Of a DNA stretch of 64,000 nt, positions 53,144 through 62,743 are shown in pieces. The notes under the pieces are model-generated. The model made no database searches and was not told where the DNA came from. It saw only the letters and a list, made by a program, of their open reading frames with translations. The DNA is from Bradyrhizobium sp. CCBAU 53338 (GTDB lineage Bacteria; Pseudomonadota; Alphaproteobacteria; Rhizobiales; Xanthobacteraceae). Numbering within the stretch: position 1 is the stretch's first letter; each line of letters begins with the position of its first letter. Position numbers and translations under genes: made by a program. The stretch covers positions 3,038,001 to 3,102,000 of the forward strand of contig NZ_CP030048.1 of the NCBI RefSeq assembly GCF_015291665.1, given 5' to 3'.

Positions 53144-53707
53144 TTAAAAACGCGTCACGATTTCGGAAAGGACCGGTCGCGGACGATCCTCGCTCGCCTT
53201 GGTCGGCTTGCCGATGTGGACGAGGCCGGCGAGCTTTTCGTCCGCCTTGAGGCCAAGACCGTCCAGCACGTCGCGATCGAAGGAGAACCAGCCGCTCAGC
53301 CAGCAGGCGCCGTAGCCCAGCGCGGTTGCGGCCGTGACGATGTTCATGGCGCTGGCGCCCGCCGACATCTCCTGTTCCCACGCCGGCACCTTCGGATGCG
53401 GCTTGGTGAAGCTGACGATGCCGATCACCAGTGGCGCATCGGTGAGACGCTTGCGCTCGGTCTCGATGTCAGCGGCGGGCGCGCCGGGATTCTTGCGGGC
53501 AAAGACCCTGGCGATGACCTCGCCGGCGCGCTGGCGTGCATCGCCCTCGAAAACGATGAAGCGCCACGGCGCGAGCTTGCCGTGATCAGGTACGCGCGCG
53601 CCGATGGTGAGAATGGTTTCGAGCTCGGCGGGCGAGGGGCCGGGGCCGGTCATCTCGCGCGGCTTGACCGAGCGGCGGGTCTTGAGGAGTTCGATGGCGT
53701 CAGGCAT
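53144..53707 (-). CDS. Nitroreductase-family FMN oxidoreductase
   Basis: A 187-residue FMN-dependent reductase of the YdjA type. The N-terminal RRSVKPREMTGPGPSPAELE and PDHGKLAPWRFIVFEG contain the FMN-contacting Arg and the family PDH(G/A)xLxPWRF motif. The C-terminal GACWLSGWF and HIGKPTKA complete the fold. ATG 53707. It lies between thrS and the serine hydrolase on the same strand. It may reduce nitro compounds or other electron acceptors. Confidence 0.9.
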   Translation of the reverse strand: MPDAIELLKTRRSVKPREMTGPGPSPAELETILTIGARVPDHGKLAPWRFIVFEGDARQRAGEVIARVFARKNPGAPAADIETERKRLTDAPLVIGIVSFTKPHPKVPAWEQEMSAGASAMNIVTAATALGYGACWLSGWFSFDRDVLDGLGLKADEKLAGLVHIGKPTKASEDRPRPVLSEIVTRF

Positions 53708-53731
53708 TGCGATGGCCTCTTCGGCTGGTCA

Positions 53732-53768
53732 GCGGGCGTGCCATGCCGAGATAGGCATGCACGCCCGC
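53732..53768. terminator. Long hairpin after thrS
   Basis: GCGGGCGTG pairs with CACGCCCGC, and inside it CATGCC pairs with GGCATG around the loop GAGATA (53732-53768), about 15 base pairs with one bulged base. No T-run is present on either side. It lies between the thrS stop (53801) and the nitroreductase start and may separate the two transcripts or protect an mRNA end. Confidence 0.45.
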
Positions 53769-53800
53769 AACCGAAAGCAAGTTTAGATCGATTTCAGGGA

Positions 53801-55843
53801 TCAGACCGCGCCGCGCGCCCGCCGGACATCCGGCGGGGTCGCTTCGTCGACGAGGGCGGCGATTGCCTCCTCCGTCGTCATGACCTTCTGGCCGTCGCTG
53901 CCGAGCCGGCGGACCGAGACCGAGTGCGTCTCGGCCTCTTTCTTGCCGACCACGAGCAGCGCCGGGATCTTGGCCAGCGAGTGTTCGCGGACCTTGTAGT
54001 TGATCTTTTCGTTGCGCAGATCAATCTCGACGCGAAGTCCGGCGCGCCGGGCCTGCTCCAGCACCACCTTGGCGTATTCGTCGCCCTCCGAGGTGATGGT
54101 CGTGACCACCGCCTGTACCGGCGAGAGCCAGAGCGGGAAGTTGCCGGCATAGTGCTCGATCAGGATGCCGATGTAGCGCTCCATCGAGCCGCAGATCGCG
54201 CGGTGAACCATGACAGGCGGTTTCTTGCCGCCGTCATGGTCGATGTAGAACGCGCCGAACCGCTCCGGCAGGTTGAAGTCGACCTGCGTGGTGCCGCACT
54301 GCCAGTCGCGGCCGATGGCGTCGCGCAGCACATATTCGAACTTCGGCCCGTAGAAGGCGCCTTCGCCCGGATTGATCTCGGTCTTGATATGGTTGTTCTG
54401 CGACTGGATCTCGCGCAGCACAGTCGCCATCACGCGTTCGGCGTGATCCCACATCGCGTCCGTGCCGACGCGTTTTTCCGGCCGCGTGGAGAGTTTCACC
54501 GTGAGATCGCCGGTGAAGCCGAAATCCGCATAGGTCGACAGGATGAGATCGTTGATCTTCAGGCACTCCTCGGCGAGCTGGTCCTCGGTGCAGAAGATGT
54601 GTGCGTCGTCCTGGGTGAAGCCGCGCACGCGCATCAGGCCGTGCATGGCGCCCGACGGCTCGTAGCGATGTACCACGCCGAACTCGGCGAGGCGCAAGGG
54701 CAGGTCGCGGTAGCTCTTCAGGCCGTGCTTGAAGATCTGGACGTGACCGGGGCAGTTCATCGGCTTCAGCGCAAACCAGCGCTTGTCCTCGGCCTCGTCG
54801 CCGGCGGACTGCGCCGCGAACATGTTTTCGCGGTACCAGCCCCAATGGCCGGAGGTCTCCCACAGCACCTTGTCGAGGATCTGCGGTGCGTTGACCTCGC
54901 TGTAATCGCCGGTCAGGCGGCGGCGCATATAGGCGATCAGCTGCTGGAAGATGGTCCAGCCCTTGGGGTGCCAGAACACGACACCAGGACCTTCCTCCTG
55001 GAAGTGGAAGAGGTCGAGCTCGCGTCCGAGCTTGCGATGGTCGCGCTTCTCGGCTTCCTCGATCTGCCTGAGGTAAGCGTCGAGGTCCTCCTGCTTGGCG
55101 AAGGCCGTGCCGTAGATGCGCGTCAGCATCGGGTTGTTGCTGTCGCCGCGCCAATAGGCACCGGCCACCTTCATCAGCTTGAAGGCGCCTCCGACCTTGC
55201 CGGTCGAGGTCATGTGCGGGCCGCGGCAGAGATCGAACCAGTCGCCCTGGTAGTAGATCTTGATCGGCTCGTTGCCGGGAATGGCATCGACCAGCTCGAC
55301 CTTGAAGGCCTCGCCCTTGTCGCGGAACACCTGCTTGGTCTTTTCGCGATCCCAAACCTCTTTCGTGAAGGGTTTGTCGCGCGCGATGATCTCGCGCATC
55401 TTCTTTTCGATCGCGGCAAAATCGTCCGGCGTGAACGGCTCGTTGCGGAAGAAATCGTAATAGAAGCCGTTCTCGATCACCGGGCCGATGGTCACCTGCG
55501 TGCCCGGCCACAGCGATTGCACGGCTTCCGCCAGCACGTGGGCGCAGTCGTGGCGGATCAATTCGAGCGCGCGCGGATCGTCGCGGTTGACGAGCTCGAT
55601 CTTCGCGTCGGCCTCGATTGGATCGTTGAGATCGGCGAGCTCGCCGTCGAGCGCCATCGCGACCGTGCGCTTGGCCAGCGAGGGCGAGATGCCCTTGGCG
55701 ATGTCGAGGCCGGTGATGCTCTTGTCATATTGGCGCTGGGCGCCGTCGGGGAAGGTGAGGGTGACTTTGGCTGCAGGGGTCACGGGCTTCAGGTTGCTGA
55801 GGGAATATTGGAAGCCGGATTCGGATTTGGGCTGTTCGGACAT
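53801..55843 (-). CDS. thrS: Threonyl-tRNA synthetase
   Basis: Charges tRNA-Thr; 680 residues, normal for bacterial ThrRS. The N-terminal TGS domain (about 25-85, [19 protein letters not shown]) is followed by the editing domain with the HxxxH motif (His98, His102 in [12 protein letters not shown]). The class II core has the zinc Cys364 in MNCPGH (362-367) and motif 2 in [14 protein letters not shown] 55843 with an AGGAGAAAA ribosome binding site is chosen; the frame extends upstream without protein character. It is the first gene of its strand block, divergent from the MFS gene at 56030. Confidence 0.97.
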   Translation of the reverse strand: MSEQPKSESGFQYSLSNLKPVTPAAKVTLTFPDGAQRQYDKSITGLDIAKGISPSLAKRTVAMALDGELADLNDPIEADAKIELVNRDDPRALELIRHDCAHVLAEAVQSLWPGTQVTIGPVIENGFYYDFFRNEPFTPDDFAAIEKKMREIIARDKPFTKEVWDREKTKQVFRDKGEAFKVELVDAIPGNEPIKIYYQGDWFDLCRGPHMTSTGKVGGAFKLMKVAGAYWRGDSNNPMLTRIYGTAFAKQEDLDAYLRQIEEAEKRDHRKLGRELDLFHFQEEGPGVVFWHPKGWTIFQQLIAYMRRRLTGDYSEVNAPQILDKVLWETSGHWGWYRENMFAAQSAGDEAEDKRWFALKPMNCPGHVQIFKHGLKSYRDLPLRLAEFGVVHRYEPSGAMHGLMRVRGFTQDDAHIFCTEDQLAEECLKINDLILSTYADFGFTGDLTVKLSTRPEKRVGTDAMWDHAERVMATVLREIQSQNNHIKTEINPGEGAFYGPKFEYVLRDAIGRDWQCGTTQVDFNLPERFGAFYIDHDGGKKPPVMVHRAICGSMERYIGILIEHYAGNFPLWLSPVQAVVTTITSEGDEYAKVVLEQARRAGLRVEIDLRNEKINYKVREHSLAKIPALLVVGKKEAETHSVSVRRLGSDGQKVMTTEEAIAALVDEATPPDVRRARGAV

Positions 55844-56029
55844 TGCTTTTCTCCTGAGGCTCACTCCTGCGAACGAGCGCAGGTAAGCGGGAACGAGCGA
55901 TATATCAGGCGATTCGGCCTGCGCAATCCGGCATTTCCAAGAAACTGGCGCGCAAAAGCGGAGGCGACGCTCCAACTATTTGGCGCTGCACCCTTTAACT
56001 GGTCGCGGGGCTGCTCTACATGCATTTGC

Positions 56030-57202
56030 ATGGAAAATTCGCGCGCCGACCGCCTCACGCCCACAGCCCTGATGCTTGGCAATCTCGTCACCGGCTGCTC
56101 GGTGCTGGCGCCGGCGGGGATGCTGCCTGAATTGTCGGAGGGGCTCGGCATCAGCGTGCGCACCGCCGGGCTGCTCATCACCTTCGGCGCGATCACGCTG
56201 TGCATCGGCTCGCCGGTGACGGCGTGGTTGACGAGCCGCATCGAACGGCGGCTCCTGCTGACCGCCACGCTTGCCGTGCTCGCCCTCGGCAATCTCGCTT
56301 CTGCCTTCGCGCCCGATTACGCAAGCCTCCTCGTCATCCGCCTCGTGATGCTCGCTGTCGGCGCGCTGTACACGCCGCAGGCCGCGGGCACCGCGGCGCT
56401 GATCGTGCCGGCGGAGCGGCGCGGCAGCACGATTGCCTATATCTTCCTTGGCTGGTCGCTCGCTGCCGCCGTCGGCCTTCCGCTGATCACCTTCATCGCC
56501 AGCCGCTATGGCTGGCGCGCCGCCTATGGCGAGATCGGCGCGCTCGGTTGCGTCAGCTTCCTGTTGTTGCTGGTGTGCCTGCCGGCCGGCCTGAAGGGCA
56601 CGCCGGTCGACCTGAAGACGTGGCGCGAGGTCGGCCGCAGCAAGGCGATCCTGCTGTTGCTCGCGATCACGATGCTACAGATGTCCGGCCAGTTCGCGGT
56701 ATTCACCTTCATGGGTCCGCTGCTCAAGAAGCTGATCGACGCAAGCCCGGACGCGATCGGACTGGTGTTCGGCATCTACGGCGTGTGCGGTTTTCTCGGC
56801 GTTGTGGTCGCGAGCCGTATCGTCGACACTTGGGGGCCATACCGGACCTCGCTGCTCTTCACGAGCCTGTTACTGGCGGGCATTGCCGGCTGGGCGCTGA
56901 GCGCAGGCACGCTTGTGCTGATGGCGGTCGGGGTTGCGATCTGGGGACTGGGATTTGCCTCGACCAATTCGATGCAGCAGGTGCGGCTGGTCGCGGCCGC
57001 ACCGCCGCTTGCGCCCGCAACCGTCGCGCTCAATACGTCAGTCCTTTATATCGGCCAGGCCATCGGTTCTGCCGTCGGAGGGCTGCTGTTTGCCCGCGAT
57101 CTGCTCCACAGCACAGGCTTCGTGGCGGTCGGTTTCGTCGTTCTGGCGCTGGTCCTGGTGGTTGCGAGCCGGCCCCGGCCGGCGGCCGCCGTCCCGGGTT
57201 GA
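56030..57202 (+). CDS. MFS transporter (DHA1/sugar-efflux-like)
   Basis: Inner-membrane exporter of 390 residues with 12 helices from ATG 56030. A region before the third helix reads PVTAWLTSRIERRLLL, a degenerate motif A. The pair of six-helix halves is clear, split near the polar segment around residue 185 (LKGTPVDLKTWREVGRSK). It resembles AraJ/YdhP-type arabinose-efflux permeases, which export sugars or drugs. It is divergent from thrS. The frame is open far upstream on the strand opposite thrS, but that part is not coding. Confidence 0.85.
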   Translation: MENSRADRLTPTALMLGNLVTGCSVLAPAGMLPELSEGLGISVRTAGLLITFGAITLCIGSPVTAWLTSRIERRLLLTATLAVLALGNLASAFAPDYASLLVIRLVMLAVGALYTPQAAGTAALIVPAERRGSTIAYIFLGWSLAAAVGLPLITFIASRYGWRAAYGEIGALGCVSFLLLLVCLPAGLKGTPVDLKTWREVGRSKAILLLLAITMLQMSGQFAVFTFMGPLLKKLIDASPDAIGLVFGIYGVCGFLGVVVASRIVDTWGPYRTSLLFTSLLLAGIAGWALSAGTLVLMAVGVAIWGLGFASTNSMQQVRLVAAAPPLAPATVALNTSVLYIGQAIGSAVGGLLFARDLLHSTGFVAVGFVVLALVLVVASRPRPAAAVPG

Positions 57203-57292
57203 AAGCCGTCTCTCCTGTGCGCAAGGCGCTTGGCAAACGGCGCGGGAGAGCGCTAGAAGGCCGGTCATGGGGACCAAAGAGGTTTGACTGAA

Positions 57293-57682
57293 ATGAGGAT
57301 GATTCTGGCGGTAGCCGCGGTGCTCTATTCAGCCTCCGCATTTGCGCAAACCGATAAGCCACCGATGGTGGGGGACAAGCCGCTGGTGCAGGTGAAGCCC
57401 AAGGGGACCAAGGCCGGCACCAAAGAAGCGGCTGCCAAGCCGGCCGCGGCGCCCAAGGGCAAGCCCCAGTCGGTCGCGGTACGGCTCCAGGCGTGCCTTG
57501 ACCTCGACGACGGCACCAAGGACCGGCTCAACTGCTACGACGCGATTGTCGCGCCGACGCCGAAGCCGAAGCCGGCGAAGGCCAAGGGCTACGCCGATTG
57601 CCGTTTCTTCAAGGAAGAGGATGAGCGCTTGGCCTGCTTCAACGGTTTCGCCGAGAGCATTCCGAAGCTACCCAAAAGTTGA
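57293..57682 (+). CDS. Small exported Lys/Pro-rich protein with Cys motif
   Basis: A 129-residue secreted protein. ATG 57293 is preferred over TTG 57284, with an AGAGG box about 10 bases upstream. The signal peptide ends near SASAFAQ. A basic Lys/Pro/Ala linker is followed by a domain with four Cys (LQACLDLDDGTKDRLNCYDA and DCRFFKEEDERLACFNG). The C-x9-D-x2-R-L-x-C-Y/F-D pattern is found in small periplasmic proteins of proteobacteria (DUF-type, VasL/TagE-like relatives), unconfirmed. The GrlR-like gene is convergent. Confidence 0.68.
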   Translation: MRMILAVAAVLYSASAFAQTDKPPMVGDKPLVQVKPKGTKAGTKEAAAKPAAAPKGKPQSVAVRLQACLDLDDGTKDRLNCYDAIVAPTPKPKPAKAKGYADCRFFKEEDERLACFNGFAESIPKLPKS

Positions 57683-57699
57683 AGCTTGGGGCCGGCGGC

Positions 57700-58026
57700 C
57701 TAATCGCTGAGCCGGCTCAATACGGCCCTGAAGGCAACGCCCGGCACTTGCAGCGCGGTGCCTTCGAACTCCGCCGTGTCGCCGTCCTCGCGACCGGCGA
57801 GCGTCAGCGTGATCCGGTCGATGCCGAACAGAGCCTTGAACGACGGGTCGTCGTTGTAGCGCTCGGTCGAGATCTTGACCTTGATGCTGTCGCCTTGGCC
57901 GGTATAGGTGCCGATGAAGGCGAAGGCCGAATTGCCGCCGCGCATCTTGCCGTCAGTCACGTAGACGACGCCGCAGCCGGTCCCGTGAACGGTGTGGAAG
58001 TCGACCTTGTAGAGTCCCTGACGCAC
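57700..58026 (-). CDS. GrlR-like regulatory protein
   Basis: A 108-residue beta-rich cytoplasmic protein from GTG 58026. The start GLYKVDFHTVHGTGCGVVYV, GGNSAFAFIGTYTGQGDSIK, the ERYNDDPSF segment and the closing PGVAFRAVLSRLSD match my memory of the GrlR fold (PF16518), known from the enteropathogenic E. coli T3SS repressor. In rhizobia it occurs widely without T3SS. No type III secretion gene is present here. GrlR is lipocalin-like and binds protein partners, so this gene may have a different partner. Confidence in the family is moderate. Confidence 0.6.
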   Translation of the reverse strand: MRQGLYKVDFHTVHGTGCGVVYVTDGKMRGGNSAFAFIGTYTGQGDSIKVKISTERYNDDPSFKALFGIDRITLTLAGREDGDTAEFEGTALQVPGVAFRAVLSRLSD

Positions 58027-58197
58027 TGCCTGTCCCCGTGGAAATCCAAATTCAACTTGGCCGGCAAATTATGGTCGTGGCCAGCAGAAGCAATCCGGTG
58101 GCTGCCGGGGGTTGTCGGCCATCAACATCACATTTTGATCATGGCCTGAGAGAATTGCAGGCAACACGCCGAAATGCCGGCGTGCGCAATATCGGGA

Positions 58198-59508
58198 TCA
58201 GCGGCTCGATGCCGAAGGGCTGGTGGCTGCGACGCGCGTCAGCGCCAGCGCCGGCGTGGCCGACATCTTCACAAGAACGTCCTTGAGCGGGTACTGCGTC
58301 CACGCGCGGTTGACGTAGTCGCGATGGGTGATGCCGTCGCCGGTTTCCACGAACACCACGCTTCCGGGACGCAAGGGTCCATCCATGTCTTCGGAGACGC
58401 TGATGCCCTTTTGCCTGAGCATGCTCATCAATTCGTGGTCGCGCCGTGCAGTGTAGTGCGTGTAGGAACTGACGAAGAAGCCGGAGCGGTGGCTCTCGAT
58501 CCAGGACGCGAACTTGTCCATCTCGCCATAAACCGCATCGAGCAGCACGACGCCGCGGACGCGATCGCTGATGCCGCCGACCTCGAGGCTCCAGGCCGTC
58601 GGCAGGAAGCCGCCGCTATACCCGACGATCACGATCGGCATGTTGGCGAAGGCCCGCGCGCTGTTGGGGTCGCCGGTGAGACGGGCAAGGTGGCTCGCCG
58701 ATTCCTCCATGAAGCGCTTGAGGCCGCCGGGCTGCCAGAATTTTCCGGCGCTGGAGTCTGCGGCATCGACCGCCATCTGCGGCGCGAGCAGCACGGCATT
58801 GGCGCCGGAATCGGTGATCTGCTTGGGCACCAGTTGGCGGTCGCGCACGTCGCGCTCCAGCGTCGCGCCATTGCCGTGGAAGAACACCACGATCACGCCA
58901 GGCTTGCGCACGTCGAAGTGCTCGGGGACGTGCACCAGCACGCGACTGTCGTTGTAGGTTTCGTCCTGCCAGAATACACGTCCCGAATAGCTGCGGTGGC
59001 CGCGGCGCTCGCCCTTGGAGATGTTGAGGAAGGGCGCGTCGGAGGCGGGATTGTTGCCGAAATAGGGGAAGGCCGAGGACTTCATGCTGACGAGGGTCGT
59101 TAGGTCTTCGCGCTGCGGACGCTGGTAGGGGACCTGCGGCGCGAGCGACGCGACCTTGTAGGGTGCCTGCTCGGGCTTGGGTGGTTGCTGCACGGCGCGC
59201 TTGGGCGAGAAGTCCGACATCTGCCGCTGCAGGAAACTCTCGCTCGCCGAGGGAAAGCGTTCCTTGAATTGCGGGGCGGGGAAGCGATCGTCGAACGTGT
59301 CGCCGCTTGTGACTTGCCGGCTGGCGACTTGGGGATTGGTCTTGCCAATGACCTGGACATTGGCCTGCGAGCCCGCGGCGAGCGCCGTCGGATTGGGTGA
59401 CTGGCCGCATTGAACCAGCGTGAGCGAGAGGGGCACCAAGCCTGAGACAAGGGCGATCCGAAGCGCACGACCACGCGCGCCGGACGCCTTGGTCCGGTCA
59501 GCACGCAT
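58198..59508 (-). CDS. Lipoprotein with alpha/beta hydrolase-like domain
   Basis: A 436-residue exported protein from ATG 59508. The signal ends in a lipobox (TLVQC). A disordered Pro/Gln/Ser region follows (about 30-120), then a C-terminal alpha/beta fold: VIVVFFHGNGATLERD (an oxyanion-like HG), the nucleophile motif GYSGG (VIVGYSGGFLP) and a late His segment (THRDYVNRAW). It resembles surface-anchored esterases. It is divergent from the APC permease gene. The enzymatic role is unproven, since the acid residue is not obvious. Confidence 0.72.
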   Translation of the reverse strand: MRADRTKASGARGRALRIALVSGLVPLSLTLVQCGQSPNPTALAAGSQANVQVIGKTNPQVASRQVTSGDTFDDRFPAPQFKERFPSASESFLQRQMSDFSPKRAVQQPPKPEQAPYKVASLAPQVPYQRPQREDLTTLVSMKSSAFPYFGNNPASDAPFLNISKGERRGHRSYSGRVFWQDETYNDSRVLVHVPEHFDVRKPGVIVVFFHGNGATLERDVRDRQLVPKQITDSGANAVLLAPQMAVDAADSSAGKFWQPGGLKRFMEESASHLARLTGDPNSARAFANMPIVIVGYSGGFLPTAWSLEVGGISDRVRGVVLLDAVYGEMDKFASWIESHRSGFFVSSYTHYTARRDHELMSMLRQKGISVSEDMDGPLRPGSVVFVETGDGITHRDYVNRAWTQYPLKDVLVKMSATPALALTRVAATSPSASSR

Positions 59509-59863
59509 GTCTGCTTCCAATTTCGGAACGGCCCCGACCATCCACCCATGACCCCAAGTCACGAACCATCGGCAATCTTAAGACAATTGAGCCGACTGGC
59601 GTTTAGGCGACGTTAAGCGTCCGGACAAACTTCCCCACATCCGGAACGATCAAAAAAGACCACGCAATCGTGTCGCGATTGTGGGAGAGACGCGCGCATT
59701 TCCGCGGCCGACTACGGGGGTTATTGCCAAAAACGGGCATAAAAGGTGGCTCGTTACCTATTTTGCTTGCCTCATTTAACCCTTGTTAACCCTGCTTGAA
59801 TTGACTGGACCAATCTGCACGATGCCTCCCACGAGGCGCCACGCCTGAGGCTCAGGGACCCAG
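59509..59863. other. Divergent intergenic region with an inverted repeat
   Basis: About 355 bases holding promoters for the hydrolase-like lipoprotein and the APC permease. An inverted repeat CCACGCAATCG / CGATTGTGG (59660-59683, CAATCG and CGATTG arms separated by 5 bases) is the only notable element. An AT-rich TTAACCCTTGTTAACCC stretch lies near 59776-59792. Confidence 0.45.
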
Positions 59864-61228
59864 ATGACGGCATCAGATGCGGGAACTGCGCCCTGGACCG
59901 GGCGGTTGACCGGAGGCTCCGGAGTTTCCGTTCTGGTCGCAACCGCGATCGTCGTGGCCGACATGATCGGGGTGGGCGTCTTCACCAGCCTCGGCTTCCA
60001 GGTCAAGGATCTTCCCTCGGGCTTCTCGATCCTGGCGCTATGGACGGTCGGCGGCATTGTCGCGCTGTGCGGCGTGTTCTCCTATAGCGAACTGGGCGCA
60101 ATGTTTCCGCGCTCGAGCGGCGAGTACAATTTCCTCGGCCGCACCTATCATCCGGCGTTCGGTTTTCTCGCCGGCTGGGTCTCGGCGACGGTGGGTTTCG
60201 CTGCACCCGTGGCGCTCGCGGCCATGGCTTTCGGCGAATATGCCAAGTCCGTCGTGCCCGAAGTGCCGCCGATCCCGCTCGCCATCGGCGTGGTGTGGCT
60301 GGTGTCGATCGTGCAACTGACCGGCGTCAGGCACTCCTCGACCTTCCAGTTGATCTCGACCATCCTCAAGGTCGTGCTGATCGTCGCTTTCCTCGTTGCG
60401 GGCTTCATCATCGGCACGCCGCAGCCGATCTCCTTTGCGCCGCAGGCGGGCGATCTCGCCCATATCGTGAGCGCGCCTTTCGCGATCGGGCTCGTCTTCG
60501 TGATGTACTCGTTCTCGGGCTGGAATGCTGCGACCTACATCATCGGCGAGATGAACACGCCGCAGCAGAGTCTGCCTCGCGCGCTGCTTGCGGGCACGCT
60601 GATCGTGCTGGTGCTGTATGTCGCGCTCAACGCGGTGTTCCTCTACGCGACGCCGATCGACGCCCTGGCCGGCCAGCTCGACGTCGCGAGCGTGGCCGGC
60701 AGTGCCATTTTCGGGTCGCTCGGCGGCCGGATCGTCGGCGCCATGATCTGCGTCGGCCTGATTTCCTCGATCAGTGCAATGATGTGGATCGGCCCGCGCG
60801 TGATGATGACGATGGGGGAAGACATCCCGGCGCTGCGCGTGTTCTCGAAGCGATCGGTGCGCGGCGCGCCGGCCTACGCCATCCTGTTCCAGCTCGCGGT
60901 CGCCAACCTGCTGCTGTTCACGCGCAGCTTCGAGGCGGTGCTCGACTTCATCCAGTTCGCGCTGTTGTTCTGTTCGTTCTTCACGGTCGCCGGCGTCATC
61001 AAGCTGCGCATCACCGATCCCGATTTGCCGAGGCCCTATCGCGCCTGGGGATACCCTTTCACGCCGCTCGTTTTCCTGCTCGTGACCGCATCCATGATGT
61101 ACTACCTCTTGACCGAGCGGCCGGTGCAGTCGCTGTCGGGGATGTTCGTCATGCTTGCGGGCCTGTTGATTTATGCTGTTTTCCGCAGGCGGCCGGTCGC
61201 CGCTTCTACGTTACATGATCGCGAATAG
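59864..61228 (+). CDS. APC-family amino-acid permease
   Basis: Inner-membrane secondary transporter of 454 residues with 12 helices from ATG 59864. The first helix has the APC signature GVGVFTSLGFQ (the GIGIF-type unwound substrate site). A second unwound site lies near FSGWNAATYIIGEM. It is nearest in flavour to the YkfD/LAT-type amino-acid/polyamine group, with no definite substrate. The next gene starts 2 bases after the stop and is likely co-transcribed. Confidence 0.9.
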   Translation: MTASDAGTAPWTGRLTGGSGVSVLVATAIVVADMIGVGVFTSLGFQVKDLPSGFSILALWTVGGIVALCGVFSYSELGAMFPRSSGEYNFLGRTYHPAFGFLAGWVSATVGFAAPVALAAMAFGEYAKSVVPEVPPIPLAIGVVWLVSIVQLTGVRHSSTFQLISTILKVVLIVAFLVAGFIIGTPQPISFAPQAGDLAHIVSAPFAIGLVFVMYSFSGWNAATYIIGEMNTPQQSLPRALLAGTLIVLVLYVALNAVFLYATPIDALAGQLDVASVAGSAIFGSLGGRIVGAMICVGLISSISAMMWIGPRVMMTMGEDIPALRVFSKRSVRGAPAYAILFQLAVANLLLFTRSFEAVLDFIQFALLFCSFFTVAGVIKLRITDPDLPRPYRAWGYPFTPLVFLLVTASMMYYLLTERPVQSLSGMFVMLAGLLIYAVFRRRPVAASTLHDRE

Positions 61229-61230
61229 AC

Positions 61231-62439
61231 ATGTTTCGAGCCATGAGACTTGCGGCCGTTGCTCTTGCCCTTATGGCTGCGGCCATCTCGTCCGTGCGTG
61301 CGGCCGAGGTTACCTTCGACGACACGGCGCGCTTCCTCGCGGGCATGCAGCCGTCAGCGGACTCACCGCTGCTAGCGCTCACCAAGGACCCGTCCTGGCA
61401 GCGTCACGCCAGATTCTTCGACGGCGCCTTTGCCCAGCTCGAGCAACGGCAATTGTCCAAGATCCGCGACTGGTCCGAGGTGAATCTCGCCGCGCCGCGG
61501 CCGACCATGTTCTATTTTTTCAGTGGCCCGGACTTCCTCTACGCCAACGCCTTCTATTCCAAGGCCAGCACCTATGTGCTGGGCGCGCTGGAGCCGGTCG
61601 GCGCGGTGCCTGATCCGACCAGATTGCAGCGTGGCTCGGTCAACGCCGCGCTCTACAATGTCGAGCGCTCGCTCGGCTCGATCCTGAGCTTCTCATTCTT
61701 CATCACCAAGCAGATGAAGGTCGACCTGCACTCCAACCAGGTCAACGGCACCCTGCCGATCCTCTATGTCTTCCTGGCCCGCTCGGGCAAAACCATCCGC
61801 AACGTCGAGATGGTCGCGCTCGACGACAAGGGGGGAATGCATACAGGCAACGACAATCCGGGGCCGAATGCCACGCGTGGCGTTCGCATCACCTTCGCAG
61901 GCGCCGACGGCGAGGCGCGCACGCTGTATTATTTCTCGACCGATCTCTCCAACTCGGGCGCACGCGCCGCCGGCTTCCTGAAATTCTGCCAGACGCTCGG
62001 GCCCGGCAACAGCCTGATCAAGAGCGCGTCGTACCTCCTGCACGCAGGCAACTTCACCGTGGTGCGGGACTGGCTGCTCGCCAACAGCGCGACCATCATC
62101 CAGGACGATTCCGGCATTCCGCTGGCCAACTACAATTCGCGGCAGTGGCGGTTCTTCCCGTTCGGCCGCTATCTTGGTCCGATCAACGAATTCCCCGGCC
62201 GCTACCAGGAGCGTTACGCCGAACTGTTCACGCGCGCCCAGCCGATCGATTTCGGCGTCGGCTATCGCTGGCGCATGCACGAGTCGAATTTGCTGCTGTC
62301 GGTGAAGATCCCCGGAAGCGAAACCGCGCCGGCCGAGACCACATCATCCGCGGAGCCGCCGCCGAAACCGCGGCCGAAGCGGCCGCGTCCACCCGAGCCG
62401 ATCCCGCCGCCACCCGGCCGCTTCTTCTGGTTCCGCTAG
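61231..62439 (+). CDS. Conserved exported protein, 402 aa
   Basis: Starts at ATG 61231, 2 bases after the permease stop, so it is probably in the same operon. The signal peptide ends near VRAAE. The domain (about 30-350) has mixed structure with LHAGNFTVVRDWLLANSATIIQDDSGIPL near residue 270 (given in part) and aromatic-rich segments such as YNSRQWRFFPFGRY. A Pro/Lys-rich low-complexity tail (PPPKPRPKRPRPPEP) ends GRFFWFR. No domain is recognised. The co-transcription with an amino-acid permease may hint at envelope transport, which is inference. Confidence 0.75.
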   Translation: MFRAMRLAAVALALMAAAISSVRAAEVTFDDTARFLAGMQPSADSPLLALTKDPSWQRHARFFDGAFAQLEQRQLSKIRDWSEVNLAAPRPTMFYFFSGPDFLYANAFYSKASTYVLGALEPVGAVPDPTRLQRGSVNAALYNVERSLGSILSFSFFITKQMKVDLHSNQVNGTLPILYVFLARSGKTIRNVEMVALDDKGGMHTGNDNPGPNATRGVRITFAGADGEARTLYYFSTDLSNSGARAAGFLKFCQTLGPGNSLIKSASYLLHAGNFTVVRDWLLANSATIIQDDSGIPLANYNSRQWRFFPFGRYLGPINEFPGRYQERYAELFTRAQPIDFGVGYRWRMHESNLLLSVKIPGSETAPAETTSSAEPPPKPRPKRPRPPEPIPPPPGRFFWFR

Positions 62440-62652
62440 CTACCAGTGCACGCTTTGACTCGGCACGATGAACGCCGTCGTGCTCGGCGGTGTTGAGAGA
62501 CTTGCCGCCAGATACCAACCGGAGCCGACGACGAGAACGAGCAGCGCTATGATCGCGAGCATGTCGATGGTTCGGGGATCGTGATCCCGGGGATTGAAGC
62601 CAAGATGTGAACCAGGCCTGATGTGAAAATGAGGGCTGATTTTCCAGCGCAT
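62440..62652 (-). CDS. Small membrane protein, 70 aa
   Basis: Starts at ATG 62652 with a GGAGG box 8 bases upstream. The N-terminal half is basic and His-rich (KISPHFHIRPGSHLGFNPRD), then one membrane span (DMLAIIALLVLVVGSGWYLA) and a short outer tail. It ends directly against the convergent gene. Function unknown; the good ribosome binding site and ordered topology support a real gene. Confidence 0.65.
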   Translation of the reverse strand: MRWKISPHFHIRPGSHLGFNPRDHDPRTIDMLAIIALLVLVVGSGWYLAASLSTPPSTTAFIVPSQSVHW

Positions 62653-62743
62653 TGTTGTTTCCTCCCGTGGGAGCGTCATGACAACGCGAGGACAGAGTTC
62701 CGGTTCCGCTCAATGGAGCGAAGCTCAAAGCACCGCAGCGTTC

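Noticed and set aside
52238..57202. A 1654-codon open frame on the plus strand
   Set aside because: It is the strand opposite the serine hydrolase, nitroreductase and thrS genes. Only its last 390 codons (from 56030) form a real MFS transporter. The rest is a GC-rich antisense frame rich in Arg, Asp and His with no domain.
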